Shown: positions 23,065-34,227 of the stretch, piece after piece
How the letters are laid out: every line of letters starts with the position of its first letter
Position numbering within the stretch: the stretch's first letter is position 1
Source: Moniliella sp. 'wahieum'
Taxonomy: Eukaryota > Basidiomycota > Moniliellomycetes > Moniliellales > Moniliellaceae
Direction: 5' to 3'
DNA length: 64,000 nt
Assembly: GCA_003971905.1 (NCBI GenBank)
Contig: RSEE01000052.1
Coordinates: forward strand, 124,001-188,000
Position numbers and translations under genes: made by a program
The notes under the pieces: generated by a model
What the model saw: the letters and a program-made list of their open reading frames with translations, nothing else
The model's database searches: none
What the model was told of the DNA's origin: nothing

Positions 23065-25391
23065 ATGGACATCGACAAGCTCTTTAAGGCAAGTTCCGTC
23101 CTTCCATCCTCCCCTCCCGCCCTTCACGTCGTACGCCTTTCTCTGACTATTTCCCGCACAGCGACCCAACCTGCCTGCATCTGCGCTCAAGACCAAACAC
23201 GGCAAGTTGGCCCCAATACCCACCTCCATCGTCTCACAACCGAACGATGCGCCAGAGGTCTTCCACTGCACCTCCACCCGCAGAGGCTACGGTGGTCGAC
23301 ATTCCGTACCAGACAGATGCGGATGACTCGATGGAGGAAGGTGTCTTCATTAACCCCGAGGAGAGGAGGAAGATGCACGCCTGTTTGGTGGCGGTCTGTC
23401 CAGCCAACAGGAACAAATTGCGCAAATCCTGGACCAAGACCAATCGGACTTGGCCACGTCGCGCTCCCAAGTGGCTATGTTGCGCAAACAACTCGTCCGA
23501 TTTGGGCGCACCATCACAAAGAACCAGCAGCTGCGGATGAAGTTTCTGACGATCCACACAAGTGCGTATGGCTGTCTTGTGACCGGTGACCTTCGACATG
23601 CGAGCTGACCCCGTTGACCTTCCTCTGTCAGATTCATCGAGTCGGAGGCCGACCTGGACGGCGAAATTTCAGCGTTGGTTGTGCTTACTGCTGCACCAGA
23701 CGTCCTTTACAACGAAGCACTAGCCCATAAGTTGCCGGCGACCTTGTGTGGGCTCATGTCACATGAGAACGAGGACATTGTGACTAGCGTGGTCAAGGTG
23801 ATTGAGGAGGAGTGACTGATGAGGATGTACTGGATGGAGTAGACGATGAGAGTGGGCCTGATGGGAGCAGTGCTCGTCAAGTTGCCGAGTCAAGTATTGC
23901 CGCCTTTGTGAAGGAATTGGTGTGTTCTGCTCCGCTATGCCTGCACGCCCAGACTAACCATCTCCCTGCCTCCAGCGCGCCAACCAGCTCGTCGAGCTTC
24001 TGGTGTCGAACCTGGACCGCTTCCGCAAAAACATTGACAAGGAGTCAGAACCTGCATCTGAGGAAGAAGAGGCCCAACGGGCTGCCGCCCGTGAGGCGGA
24101 CGAGCAGGGGGTCTATCATATCTTTGCTCTTCTGGAAAACCTGATCAGTCTCGACCAGCGGAGGTCGGTCCTGCCCTGGTGCGCAATCCTACGTTCTGGC
24201 AGCACATTACTGGTTTGCTCAAGAAGGTCGCGACCACTATGTGGCGGCGAAGATCAAGAACAATGGGACAGAAGCGTATTCTCAGAATGAGGCGTATGCA
24301 GCGGAGCTCCTGGCCATTTCCTACAAGCCGTCTCCTCCGTTGCTTCTTCCCCACCAACTGGATCTGAGGCGGACGGGGCCACTGAGTCGCTGTCGGCTTT
24401 GGCAGGGGTGGTACGCAGTTGGGCGGGACAAATGCGGTGTTGGAGTCAATCTCAGTCTTCCTACGTGCTGCGCCTCAAAACGACGAGGCAGAGGTGGCGC
24501 AGAACTTGTTTGATGCCCTCTGTGCCCTCATGTCAGACGACCGCAACCGTCTCGAATTGGTCCAGCAAGAAGGGGCAGAGACTTGTGGCGATGCTTCTTC
24601 TGACCCAAAGTACGGTACCAAGAAAGAAAAAACACGGATTAACGCTCTTTGAAGAAGGCTGCACTGCGGTTGTTATCGTACGCCCTAGGTGGGCAAGGCA
24701 AGGGGACTCAAGCTGTAGCAGAAGCCTTTGTCTCCGCCGGGGGGTGAAGCCTCTGTTTGCCATTCTAGCAGTGGTCAAGGTACGTCTTGTGTCCCGACTG
24801 CATCAGGAAAGCTAATGCAATGCGTACGTGCGTGTCTGTGCAGTCCAAGCATGCCACCAGCATGGGGGCTTCCGATGAGGAGCATCTCCTCTCGGTCCTC
24901 GTGGCCCTACTAAATTGGCTTCCTCAAGAGAGTGTCGCGCGTATTCGGTTGCTAGCCAAATTTACCGAGACTGAGTATGCCAACTTGGACCGATTGGTCG
25001 CCGTGCGCACGCACGCGGCTGTTCGCTTGGCCGGAGCAGACCGGGAGTTCCACCGTCCCAGCTTATCAGAGAGCTTGCTTGTGCCCGCGGAACGCAGTGA
25101 AGAGCAGGAGAGGACCATCTCTTGCGTTTGGAGCAAGGGTTGTTTGCGCTCGAGACGGCGGACTATGTGTGGTTGGCTGTGCGTCGAGGACGATGGCATG
25201 CGGTCTCAGCTTGCTCAGCTACTGCGTCGTCACTCGGTTTCGCTGGCAAAAGAGGTGGTGACCAGCCTGCAGGCCTACTATTACGATTGGGTGCCACCCC
25301 CGTCCCCGTTCCGGGTGCAGTGCCTGCCGATGCGGAGGCACCGAACCAAAAGTTGGTTGTGGTGGACTTGGTCAACTCCTTGTTAGAGTAG
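23065..25391 (+). CDS. Beta-catenin-like protein 1 (CTNNBL1), spliceosome-associated ARM-repeat protein
   Basis: CTNNBL1 is a nuclear ARM-repeat protein that binds the Prp19-CDC5L complex. Family landmarks in order: MDIDKLFK, RPNLPASALKTKHGKLAPIP, an acidic DDSMEEGVF region, FIESEADLDGEISALVVLTA, LYNEALAHKL, GLMSHENEDIVTSVVKVIEE, LTDEDVLDGVDDE (after a lost base), RANQLVELLVSNLDRF, QGVYHIFALLENLISLD, NAVLESISVFLRAAPQNDEA, AQNLFDALCALMSDDRNR, HLLSVLVALLNWLP, IRLLAKFTETEYANLDRLV, and the final LEQGLFALETADYVWLAV before TAG at 25,391. Introns include 23,089-23,161 (GC-AG), one ending at 23,631, one at about 23,923-23,977 and one near 24,780-24,842. Frameshifts occur near 23,340, 23,370, 23,815 and elsewhere. 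Its gene order with the Rieske gene is head to tail. Confidence 0.9.
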
Positions 25392-25666
25392 CAATCATCT
25401 CGAAACCATCCCATGCCTGTTGTTTCATCAACTGGTTGTAATGCCAGGCTAAGTAACTCTCTATGCCGGCCGCCATGGAAGTTAGTAGCTAGTATACAAG
25501 GGTTTCCCTCGGATAGTAGAGCAGCTAGTAGAGCAGCTTTGAGTTATATGCATTCACATAACTGCTTTGTTGGTCGATATAGACTGTGCGAAGACGCAGT
25601 AGAGGCAGAAGCTGGACAGGCGAGAGCGCAAAGCGCTCTTGGAAACAGGAATACATCAGGCCGGGG

Positions 25667-27328
25667 TCAGGGGGTAGGGGGGAGGGGGTAGGAGGTAGAA
25701 GGTAGAAGAGAAGAGGTAAGAGGTACTAGGAGGTAAAAGGGAGAGGGGGTAGGCAGAGTTGTCCAAGGGATCCGAATGCATGGTTCTTTTTCAAAGCCCG
25801 ATAAGGGCCATACCAGGGAAGCGCATGGGGCCGCTATCCCAGCAGGTTGACCAAGGTCAGAGGTGGTCTTTGCCATCCTCTTCTCCTTCGTCCCCAACGC
25901 GACAGGTGAAACGATGGTGCGGTCCGAGTCGCTCGAGTGGGTGCTAGTGTGCGACTCGTGACTACGACGCGCACCGTCGCGAACGTCGCTTGGCTCATCA
26001 GGGCCTAAAACACGAATACCGCCCGTCGATAGTGCCAGCACCGTACGAGGCGGCGGGGTAAGTGTTGTACTCATGTGGAATGTCCAGCTTGACACCATGT
26101 TGCGCTGACGCCCGGGAATGCTGGTCATACGTCCCCCCGGGCACTTCCTCGTCTGCCGACATAGCTTCCGGGTCATTTTCGTCAAACTCCACCGCCTCCC
26201 CTTCTGGCCCGCCAAGGAATTGCGAATCTGAGTGATTGGGTTGATGCAAGCCCGGATGCTGGGGAGCGACGGCGTTGGAATCGGAAAGATGAGGCCGGTG
26301 CCCTGCTCGGATACAAGTATTCAGGCTTAGCATCGTTCCCCAGATCCATTGACTGGGCATGGCGAGTGAACACCGTGTGAGGTGTCGTCTTGGAGGGACG
26401 GGGACGGGGGCGATGATGGTGGGCCATGTTGACGTAAAACACTTTGAAGCCCTCGTTGGGAGAGGTGTACTGAGCTTCCTCCCCAGCCGCCGCCTCGGCC
26501 ATCAAGTCAATGTCCACCATCGAGCTGTCACCCGCGGCACCCCACGGACTTTCTCCATCTTCCTCATCATCGGCCAGATCAAAGTCCTTCTCGTCTGCCA
26601 CTTGCGACAAGTACGGTCCGGGGGTGTAGGCAGGAAGGTAGTCCTCTTCTGTGTCTTGTGGTTGATGTAAGGGGGCAGCGATCCCTGCTCGGGGTCATGG
26701 GGTGGGTTCCATGGAGCAGAGCTGGGAGAGAGCGTGCGACGATAAGCCAAAGCAGAGAAAGAAGCACCAAAGGTTCCACTACTCGGGTGGTAATCCAGAG
26801 CGCTAGAACAAGGGCTTCAATGGTAGAGTACGCATGGCCGCAGCGTTGAGCCGCCAAACGGAGCGCCCCAGCTTCAAAGGCTGGGAGGGTCTGGCCTCCC
26901 GCTTCATAGGAAAGCCAGAAAGAGTAGCGATGCACGATTGCACCGCCTTGGCGCGGTTGGGCTTGGAAACCAGCATCCCTATTGCCACGGCTCCCAAAAT
27001 GGTAGAGAGCAAATACTCGAAGGCGAGTGCGGCGGCATAGATCGAGACCAGGCGGCGACGGCGCAGAGCAATGGCAATCAAGCCCCCGGCTGAGGCGAGG
27101 AATAGACAGAAATAGGTCATCCCGTAAACAGTCGTTCGGTACCATGGCCTGGGGCGCGGACGTGAACGCAAGGGATGTGCTTCCATTGCGGGAGCGGCCT
27201 GGGCGGTGAGTGGCCAAGGCAAGAACAGCACTCCCGCCAGCGCCGGCAAGGGCGCTCAACAGGAGCAGGAACCCAGCCGCGAAAAGGGCAACCGGGCGGT
27301 GAACGGGGGCGTTGAAGTAGGCAGGCAT
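25667..27328 (-). CDS. Predicted four-TM membrane protein with acidic cytosolic tail
   Basis: Family not recognised. The ATG at 27,328 opens MPAYFNAPVHRP and a first helix (VALFAAGFLLLLSALAGAGG). After two frame changes there are YGMTYFCLFLASAGGLIAIA, then RRRR, then FEYLLSTILGAVAIGMLV as helices 2 and 3, and ALVLALWITTRVVEPLVLLS as helix 4. The long tail holds VADEKDFDLADDEEDGESPW, MVDIDLMAEAAAGEEAQYTS and Ser/His-rich stretches, ending in one of several frames between 25,667 and 26,000; the true stop is uncertain. Topology (four helices and a long tail) suggests a plasma-membrane or endomembrane tetraspan protein, but no motif fixes a function. The leader is C-rich. Confidence 0.6.
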
Positions 27329-28361
27329 TGCGGATGGGGGGAACGCAATTGTGGGGGGGGGGGGTCGGGCAGAGCCGGCTGCAGCGAGTGGGAGGGAGGG
27401 CGAGGTGTGGCAGTCCTGCTGCGAAATGGAGAAAGTGCGTCCAGCGCGGGCAACCCTCCAGGGGTGCGTAGAGGAGAAGTAGAGGTAGAGGTGGGGGTGG
27501 GGCGAGGCCTGATGGACAAAGCAACCAAGCAAAGAGGCGCCTCGGAACACAGCCCCTTTTATAGATCCAGGCTGGGGTGGGAACCAGCCGGGCCAAGCCC
27601 TGCGCTGGGACTGTGTTGTAGATGTTGAGTCGGGGCGTCCTCTGCCAGGTGAGGTGCGGAGCCATGGGGGCAGTCTACCGCCCTGGCATGTAGGGTTGGA
27701 CGGGGATAATTTGGTGCCTGCCCCCGTGCCGCATCAATTGGCAAAACTTCTACTCTACAATACTAGAGACCATTAATGAACTTTGTTGAACGTTCAGTGT
27801 TCAGTTGAATGTTGAACGTGAGAACGTTGAACTTCGTCGTGGGAACACACACCCTCGGTAGACAGCATACTCGCGCTACTCTTCGGCCACCCGCTGCCAC
27901 CCATTGCCACTCCTCCTTGGGGCCCCCTTGCATGTTACACGCGCTCGCTTGCGTTCACGCCTTCACAGAGTTTTTTAACGTGTTCACCGCGCGTTCATCC
28001 ATATCCACACTCGCGCTATATATATCTGACTTTGGGGGACAAGCTGCGGGAGCCACTCTGAAAGAGCCCTGACCGGTTGACGACACCTTTGGCCTTCTAT
28101 TTTGCTGCGGCTGCGACAACGTCGCATATGGCTGACTCTGACATTGTGTGTGAAATGTTTCGCTGCCCGGCCTTTAGTACTTAGTGCTTGAAAGAGGGAC
28201 GTACTCATGCCGACACGAAGAAATAAGCCGCGTATGCATAGGGCCAGCCCCGAGGTGGGACCCGCCCCTAGTTTAGGAGTACAAGTTCTGGACGGCCAAT
28301 CGGAGCCACGTATGGTATGTCCGGTATCAGATCCTGGTCGAACTGAGCGGTTGTTTTTCTA
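27329..28361. other. Intergenic, start of the transposon-rich block
   Basis: The first 300 bp are the C-rich leader and promoter of the four-TM gene. From about 27,775 TGAACGTT-type units appear (GTTGAAC, GTTCAG). No further gene is seen. Confidence 0.5.
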
Positions 28362-28457
28362 GCAGTGGTGGCGCTACCAAGTAACATAAGCAAGATGAGC
28401 GAGTCGGTTTAGGCGTAGCGTTCCTTGTCGCAGCCTAAAGCTCTGTCAATGATATGG
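28362..28457 (+). mobile_element. LINE 3' end fragment (about 96 bp)
   Basis: GGTGGCGCTACCAAGTAAC ... CAAGATGA ... CGGTTTAG ... GCGTAGCGTTCC ... AAGCTCTGTCAATGATATG matches the 3' UTR that follows the LINE stop codon at 43.5 kb. The fragment is diverged (an old insertion). AGCAGT occurs on both sides (near 28,361 and 28,460), a possible short target duplication. It lies only about 50 bp upstream of the LTR at 28,506. Confidence 0.75.
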
Positions 28458-28505
28458 AAGCAGTATAGAGGCGATAGAGAGACCTCTATAATAGAGGTTG
28501 GGTGT

Positions 28506-29544
28506 TGTTACGGGGGTATCTCCGGACGCTGAGCCCCGCATGCCGTAGACACCTCAGGCCAACACGTGTCAGTCCCGTTAGTCTAGCGAGAGAGAGCAGT
28601 CGACACCTTCCATCATCCGCTGCGCCCCATGGTCGCATGGGCTCATCGGCACGATGCTTTATGTCCATTGCGTCCAGTCTTGGCAGAACCATTCCTGCTG
28701 TGCCCGACTACTCAGCGTCAGCGCCTTGGAGAGCACGGGCTGTGCATTAGTCTTTACCTCTCTGGAAAGTGCCCCGCAAGTTCTGTCTACTATACCTGTC
28801 ATGAGGCACTTGAGCCTGGTTCCTTCTGCTGCATATAAGCAGCCAACATGTCTAAGGCTTGCTACTAACTGTGGCCTTTGTCGACCATCCTGTCTTTGGT
28901 CTCCCCGACTCCGTTCCTCTCTTGCTCTTCCACCTTCTACCGCCCCTACACTTACGCATTTACGACTTACGTCGAGTACGCTGCAAGCTGCGGTTACTCT
29001 CATCAGTAGCGCTTGATGAGACCTCTGGAGTCCTGATGGTCCTCGAGGGGTGATGCAATCGCATTAGTGGTGGTGGTGGTCTAAGCCAACCAGAAACGCC
29101 TGCAGAGGAACAACAAGCAGCGAGTTGCCACAGGGGCTAAGCTGCGGAACAGGGAAAAACAAGAGAGAGAAAACAACGGAACTCCCAGGCCTGAGGAGGA
29201 ACTGAAGGGACATTGGCCAAAGCACGAGCCACCCGATGGCTCAACAGCGCTTGCTCTTCTTTAGGACTCTGTCTGTTCCCGCATACTACAAGATACCAAG
29301 TGTGGTAACGCTGCGAGGAACAAAGTAACTTCGGAGCTCCTGGATCTCTTGAGCTGGTCTAACGACCTACGTAGACGGCTCCTGCACTAGAGGTCTTCTC
29401 GCCTCTACACCCGCTCGGTTCAACCAGGATCTGGAGCAGGACTAACGTACGAGACACCGATTGGCCTAACTGTCAAGGGTTTATAACGTTTATACCCCAA
29501 ACTATACAGGTGGGTCTCAACCTCGGGACCCCCCCCCCATGACA
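28506..29544 (+). mobile_element. Solo LTR, copy B (1,039 bp including a nested insertion)
   Basis: Starts TGTTACGGGGG and ends CCCATGACA. The flanks are GGTGT at 28,501-28,505 and GGTGT at 29,545-29,549, a perfect 5-bp target duplication. It aligns with copy A throughout (TCTCCGGACGCTGAGCCCCG near the start, a TATATAAGCAGCC promoter motif near 28,835, CCTCGGGACCCCC near the end), apart from 230 bp of inserted sequence plus its duplication. No internal region is present, so it arose by LTR-LTR recombination or excision. Confidence 0.9.
29016..29245 (+). mobile_element. 230-bp repeat, copy 2, inserted in the LTR
   Basis: Interrupts the LTR alignment exactly. AGCGCTTG stands on the left (29,008-29,015) and again on the right (29,246-29,253), while copy A has a single AGAGCTTG. 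An 8-bp duplication fits hAT-like DNA transposition or a retro-insertion. The body matches the reverse complement of 10,189-10,420. The frame found there (GVLM-L-G, then RLQRNNKQ, then ATGAKLRN) can be followed here with one-base shifts. Confidence 0.85.
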
Positions 29545-29840
29545 GGTGTGGCTGCCTGCCCAGTGGCTCACACCTCTGAGGACGGAGCAACTTATGCGCA
29601 GGTAGCGTCAAGAGTTGAAGAGTCTGCGTGCTCTGGGGGGTAACGTGTCTTAACCATACACTCTTCATCGCCGTGGCAAATCAGACGGAGTCCTAATTGA
29701 AGAGCAACAGCGCTAGTATATAATACTTGGAGTAACCGCGGCTTTTGGGGCGATCTCCAAGTAATAAAATCGGTTGGTTGGCCTGCATTTTTACATCAGC
29801 TGCCCGTGACACGTTCCCAGCCACCGCAGCCAGAGTATCG

Positions 29841-30103
29841 GTGATATTATTTGCCCTCTCCAGCGTGGAAGGGTTCCAGCGTGGAACGGTAGCGACGCGG
29901 TGGAACGGTGGCTAAGGTCGCGAAGGGACCGGTGGCTAAGGTGGCGATGGTGGGCCGGGGAACGGTGGCTAAGGTGGCGACGGGGGAACGGTGGCTAAGG
30001 TGGCGAAGGGGAAACGGTGGCTAAGTGGCGACGACGCAGCACCATGCTGGGGCGAAGCCCCAGCCGACCGGGCGTAGGCCCGTGGCCTCTCGTACCCGAT
30101 ATG
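29841..30103 (+). repeat. Minisatellite-bearing repeat, copy 1
   Basis: Opens GTGATATTATTTGCCCTCTCCAGCGTGG, then about six tandem units built on GGAACGGTGGCTAAGGTGGC (28-30 bp each, with insertions), and closes with GACCGGGCGTAGGCCCG and TACCCGATATGA. The same opening, units and closing occur in a shorter version at 34,033-34,170, so the tandem part lies inside a dispersed element. Confidence 0.8.
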
Positions 30104-33100
30104 AAGAGTCTTCGCGGTTTTGTATTAAGCTTCGTATATGGGAGAAGGGAAAGGGCGGCCCATATGCTAACCACAGAGTTGGAGAGAGGTGGTTGGTATA
30201 AGGAACGGGTAAGGAACAGGAGGGTCAATAAGGACCACACAGCTAACAAGCCTTATAGACAAGACTGCCTTACTATATATGTACGTCAGAGATCAGGCCC
30301 CTCATATGGGGCTGTGTAGTTTTAATAATTCACAAACGATCGGAAAGAACCAAAAACCAAAACCGGGACGAGAACGCCTCCTATGATGGGATCGCAGGGG
30401 GCGATTCCCTTCACCATTGACCATACTCCACACTACTTGCCTCGAGTAAGCTCAACTCCGAGAGCAGGTGCCATCATCCGCTTTCTTGCTGCGACGTACA
30501 CGGCATCCATTAGTGCCAAATGTTGGTGATTGTGCTGGGAATGGCTACTAGTATATATAAACTTCGTCACAGTTATATAGTACCGCCGTGTTTTCCTCTT
30601 CCCCCTTCTATGATTGGCATCTGTACCCTAGCTTCCCTTTCATTTCATTCCATACCAAGGTGATGGAGGCAAGCTCGGTCGTGAGAGCCACTCCCGCCAT
30701 GCTGACCGGGTATATGTCAAACGACGCGGCAAGCAAGGCTGGGGCTCTTGGGACTGTATTCCGGGACTGTGGCTTGGCCCACTATCGAGGAAGAAACCTC
30801 AAGTGTACCAATCAGTTTTACCCTGCTACTAAGCTCGCCACTGACTTCAATTTGGTTCCCTCTTGTTAGAGGGTACTGCTAGGGTTCTCCTGTGCGGCCC
30901 TCAATGGATCGGTGACGTTCGCCTAGCCGAGAGCGGAAGGGTTCCGCTCGCAGGCCCCGCCGCCCTGCTCGCTCCATCTCCCTTCTCTCTCCTTTCTCCT
31001 TCCCTTCAGACGTTGCTTGAGACTTGTGGCTCACCACTTTGCCTTCACGCCTTGTCTGAAGGCTGCTTTGCAGCTGATCCATAGGATCGCGAGTGCTCCC
31101 AAGTCGCACTCTAATAGCACCTCTGACGTGCCTCTCCCAAAATGATCGAGGAGTCGATCAGGGCCCGGACACAAAAGGGCAAAAACTTTGTCCGGGTTAA
31201 TATCGGGTCCTGGCGATATACCCAAACCCCGATGGTACTCCCTTGCCTAACCCTCCCAATGCACTGTCTATCACCCCGGCTTTCATATCTGTACTTCGGG
31301 TAGGCTGATAGTGCCATGTGGCATAGCCCCAACTCAGAATTTGTTGACACTTCCTCGTGATATCTCTATCTCATCCTATGCGGGAGGACAACCCCCGCCC
31401 CCCCAAACTTATAATTGCGTTCACATTTTCCCTTCAACGTGAATATCATTCAAGGTTTTCAGCTATAACATACAATATGGCCTCGACTGTCGGAACAAGC
31501 TGAATGCTACAAGAACGCAATTGCAAATACCACGGACGCACCCAATAGCCCTTCTTCTATGAAAGCGACTCGGGATGTTGGTTCATTCCAAGAGAGGGGC
31601 CCGCCAAGGGCAGAACATAAAAGTAAGAGTCGGATTACGCAGTGTGGAAGGGATGTGATCTGTCAGATCTATTAACGCACTGGTCTGTTACCTCTTCCAG
31701 GTTACTATGGCGACACGAGGATACTATATGCGGCCAGCATGGCGAACAAGATGTGTTTGAGCGCTGGAAAGAATCAACTGCCAACAATGAGTCCCATTGG
31801 ATATGTGGGTGAAGTTTACCGCTCTCAATGTCTGCCATGCTATCATTCTTATCCTCACCTTTTATGCGCTAAGGCGCTCTCTCTCCCTAGTACCGTCAAC
31901 TGTATAAGGCGCTATCCTTCTCATAGCCTTTTATACCTCTTATCAGAACCACATATGTTGTCTGTGATCCTCCGGCTCCCAGTCGGTAGGCCGGGCTCGC
32001 CTCGGTTCCATCGGCTTCCACGCTGCGGGTATCGTCCCAATGCGGCACTTTCCTCTTCCCTGCATTCTCCCTGGTGCCTCACCAGCCTTGTGCCTAGTCT
32101 GACCTCCTATAGATGCATCTGCACCCTAACTCTCAAATCTGGCTCCAATCCCCTCATCCTTCTGTCCATACGATTCCCTAGGCCGACATCATATTCTATT
32201 CCCCTACCTCATTTGGCAACACGCGCTATATCTAGCTTGGAAGCAATGGCGAGCACCAGAGTGCGTGATCTGCGGCCAGGACTCCCTGATTTCCTGTTTG
32301 GTGCCAACAAAAACAGCACAGGTCGGATGAGCAGCAGGTCGACGGTTGTGCAGCATTTCTTTGTCTTTACTGCGGCCTTAATAAGCTCCATAAATATGGT
32401 GATACGACTACAGTATAATGCATCCTGCGCGGTAGACTACTTTTGGTTTTTTGTCTCTGATGGTTTTTGAGAGAATGTGGTCTCTATACTATGCTATAAT
32501 AGCTTGCAGTTGGTGTCTATGTTACTGACAGTACTACTGTTACGCCGACTACCCTGTATCATGTGCACAGGTGAAGACGGGCTGGTAAGGCCAGCGGAAC
32601 TATGTGCGCACTTCGCCTTTTCCGAATCCCGTCCCCAAGTTGCTTATGGGGTCAGATTCGATCTGATCCGACCTCAGCTGAGGCCTGTCCGCTACCCAAC
32701 AATAGAGCACGCTCCCAGATTATTCAACTCAACCCTATCTTGGCTGGCAAGCCCGCCAGCAAATTACCATAGTCTACGTATCCTCTCGACAATAGTCGCC
32801 TCTTCGCGGTGGCCACCACAATTGTCAGTATTTCCTTTGCGACGATAATCGTACCGTTCTGTTTACTATACCTTTATAGGATTCCCATGCCACAACCGCG
32901 CTCCCTGTTTTCTCTGTCCTCCTCTATGCTGTTTTCTCTTTAGTCCTTGTCTGTTAGCAAAGGTTCGCCTGTTTCCCCCCCACGATCCATTCGCGTCTCC
33001 TTCTATCTCCTCGCCAATTGATCAACCCAGTACAGACAATTCTTCCTCTTCTTAGTTGCTTCTCCGCTTCCCATCCTCGTCCTCCAGCTCCCGTCTTCAG

Positions 33101-33583
33101 CACTCCCGTCCCTGAGGCAACCCACAGTTCGCGTGTGCCTTCCAGGTGCCACTCGAAGCCCAGCTCAGTTCAGCCGCGAGCGATCCCGTTTCCAGTCACG
33201 CCTCCCCAGTCCCAGTCCTGAGGCTTGATACAGCTCCAACAGGGTTTGTCCTCCACTTCCCATTCCCGTCCCTGAGCTCGAAGGCTTCAGGCACGCTACT
33301 GCCGCCCAAGCCGTTGCTACGCAGCCTTGTCAACTTGCGGCCGCCTCTGCAATACGCCGATAGAGAGGCCTCTCCTTTTTGTCCCTAGCCCCTCTCGGAC
33401 CCATCAATCAGCCCAAACGCGTAACTACCGGGAGTCAACCATAGGACCTCCAAGATATTGTACCTCTTAACCTCCGTGACACACAACACAGTGTGGAAAC
33501 CCCGATTCAAATACGTGCAGCCTCTCCGCGAAGACATCATCACCACATTGAGTTGTTGACTCCACCCACTATCTATTCTGTAA
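30104..33583. other. Gene-free, transposon-derived or decayed DNA
   Basis: No ORF over 245 codons, and the longest (31,739-32,470) has no domain and is composed of T/C-rich sequence. It contains a dispersed repeat at 31,965-32,184. Short TATATA tracts occur near 30,265 and 30,555. Confidence 0.5.
31965..32184. repeat. Dispersed repeat, copy 1 (about 220 bp)
   Basis: Shares with 41,608-41,880 the ordered blocks GATCCTCCGGCTC, GGTTCCATCGGCTTCCAC, GCTGCGGGTATCGTCCCA, TGTGCCTAGTC, TCTGGCTCCAATCC and CCCTAGGCC. It is diverged by indels between the blocks. No TE protein is attached, and the ends and type are unknown. Confidence 0.75.
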
Positions 33584-33720
33584 CCATATCATTGACAGAG
33601 CTTAAGGCTGGGACAAAGAAACGCTGAGCCTAAACCGACCCGTTCATCGATCATCCGGCGTCTGTTGCTTGTTAGCGCCAACCCCGTTTAAGGAGCCAGG
33701 GTAATCGCCAGGAGATTATA
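33584..33720 (-). mobile_element. LINE 3' end fragment, minus orientation (head-to-head pair, left arm)
   Basis: The reverse complement reads CTCCTGGCGATTACCCTGG (end of the coding region), then GGTTTAG, then TGTCCCAGCCTTAAGCTCTG and TCAATGATATGG, that is, the last coding bases and 3' UTR of the LINE. The 3' end faces left. It abuts the plus-strand fragment that starts at 33,721. Confidence 0.8.
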
Positions 33721-33939
33721 TCTCGCTCGGATGTCTACCACGTTCATCCGTGTCCACACGCGTTTCCCAGGGTACGGGACCGGATGGCGACCACGGAGGG
33801 TCCTGGTATCCTGGCGATCCCCCTGGTTCCTTAATCGTGGTGGCGCTTCCAAGTAACCCCCGCAAGATGAACGGTTCGTTTATAGACGTAGCGTTCCCCC
33901 TGTCCAGCTCTAAGCTCTGTCAATGAAATGGATGCAAAG
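33721..33939 (+). mobile_element. LINE 3' end fragment, plus orientation (head-to-head pair, right arm)
   Basis: TCTCGCTCGGATGTC opens it, followed by the segment coding for VHTRFPGYGTGW and IPLVP, the stop region, and the 3' UTR ending AAGCTCTGTCAATGAAATGG. It is about 90 percent similar by eye to 43,408-43,625. Together with the preceding fragment it forms an inverted pair whose truncated 5' sides touch. Confidence 0.85.
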
Positions 33940-34032
33940 AGATCCCCTTATTACTTTACGTCATGCTTACCTATTGTTTGCGCCAGGCGGAATTCCCAGC
34001 CCACCCGCCGCGCGTTCAGTCATGCGTGTGAG

Positions 34033-34170
34033 TGATGAAATTCGGCCTCTCCAGCGTGGAACGGTGACCAAGGTGGCGACGGTGGAACGATGGAACGGTG
34101 GTTGCCGTGGCGACGGTGGCCCAGCACCCAACCGGGCCGTAGGCCCGCTGGTCCCCTAGTACCAGATGAG
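34033..34170 (+). repeat. Minisatellite-bearing repeat, copy 2 (short)
   Basis: Opens GTGATGAAATTCGGCCTCTCCAGCGTGGAACGG, has two to three units of GGAACGGTG...GGTGGCGAC, and closes with ACCGGGCCGTAGGCCCG and TACCAGATGAG. It corresponds to 29,841-30,103 with fewer tandem units. It follows the LINE pair by about 100 bp, and the first copy follows an LTR, so both sit in transposon clusters. Confidence 0.75.
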
Positions 34171-34227
34171 CACCATACAAAACAACAACTTTTTTTTGAG
34201 AAGTGTGGAATGAATAATGAGGGAAGG

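Noticed and set aside
31739-32470. A 243-codon plus-strand ORF
   Set aside because: It runs across the dispersed repeat at 31,965-32,184, whose other copy carries indels that destroy the frame; composition is T/C-rich and no domain is visible.
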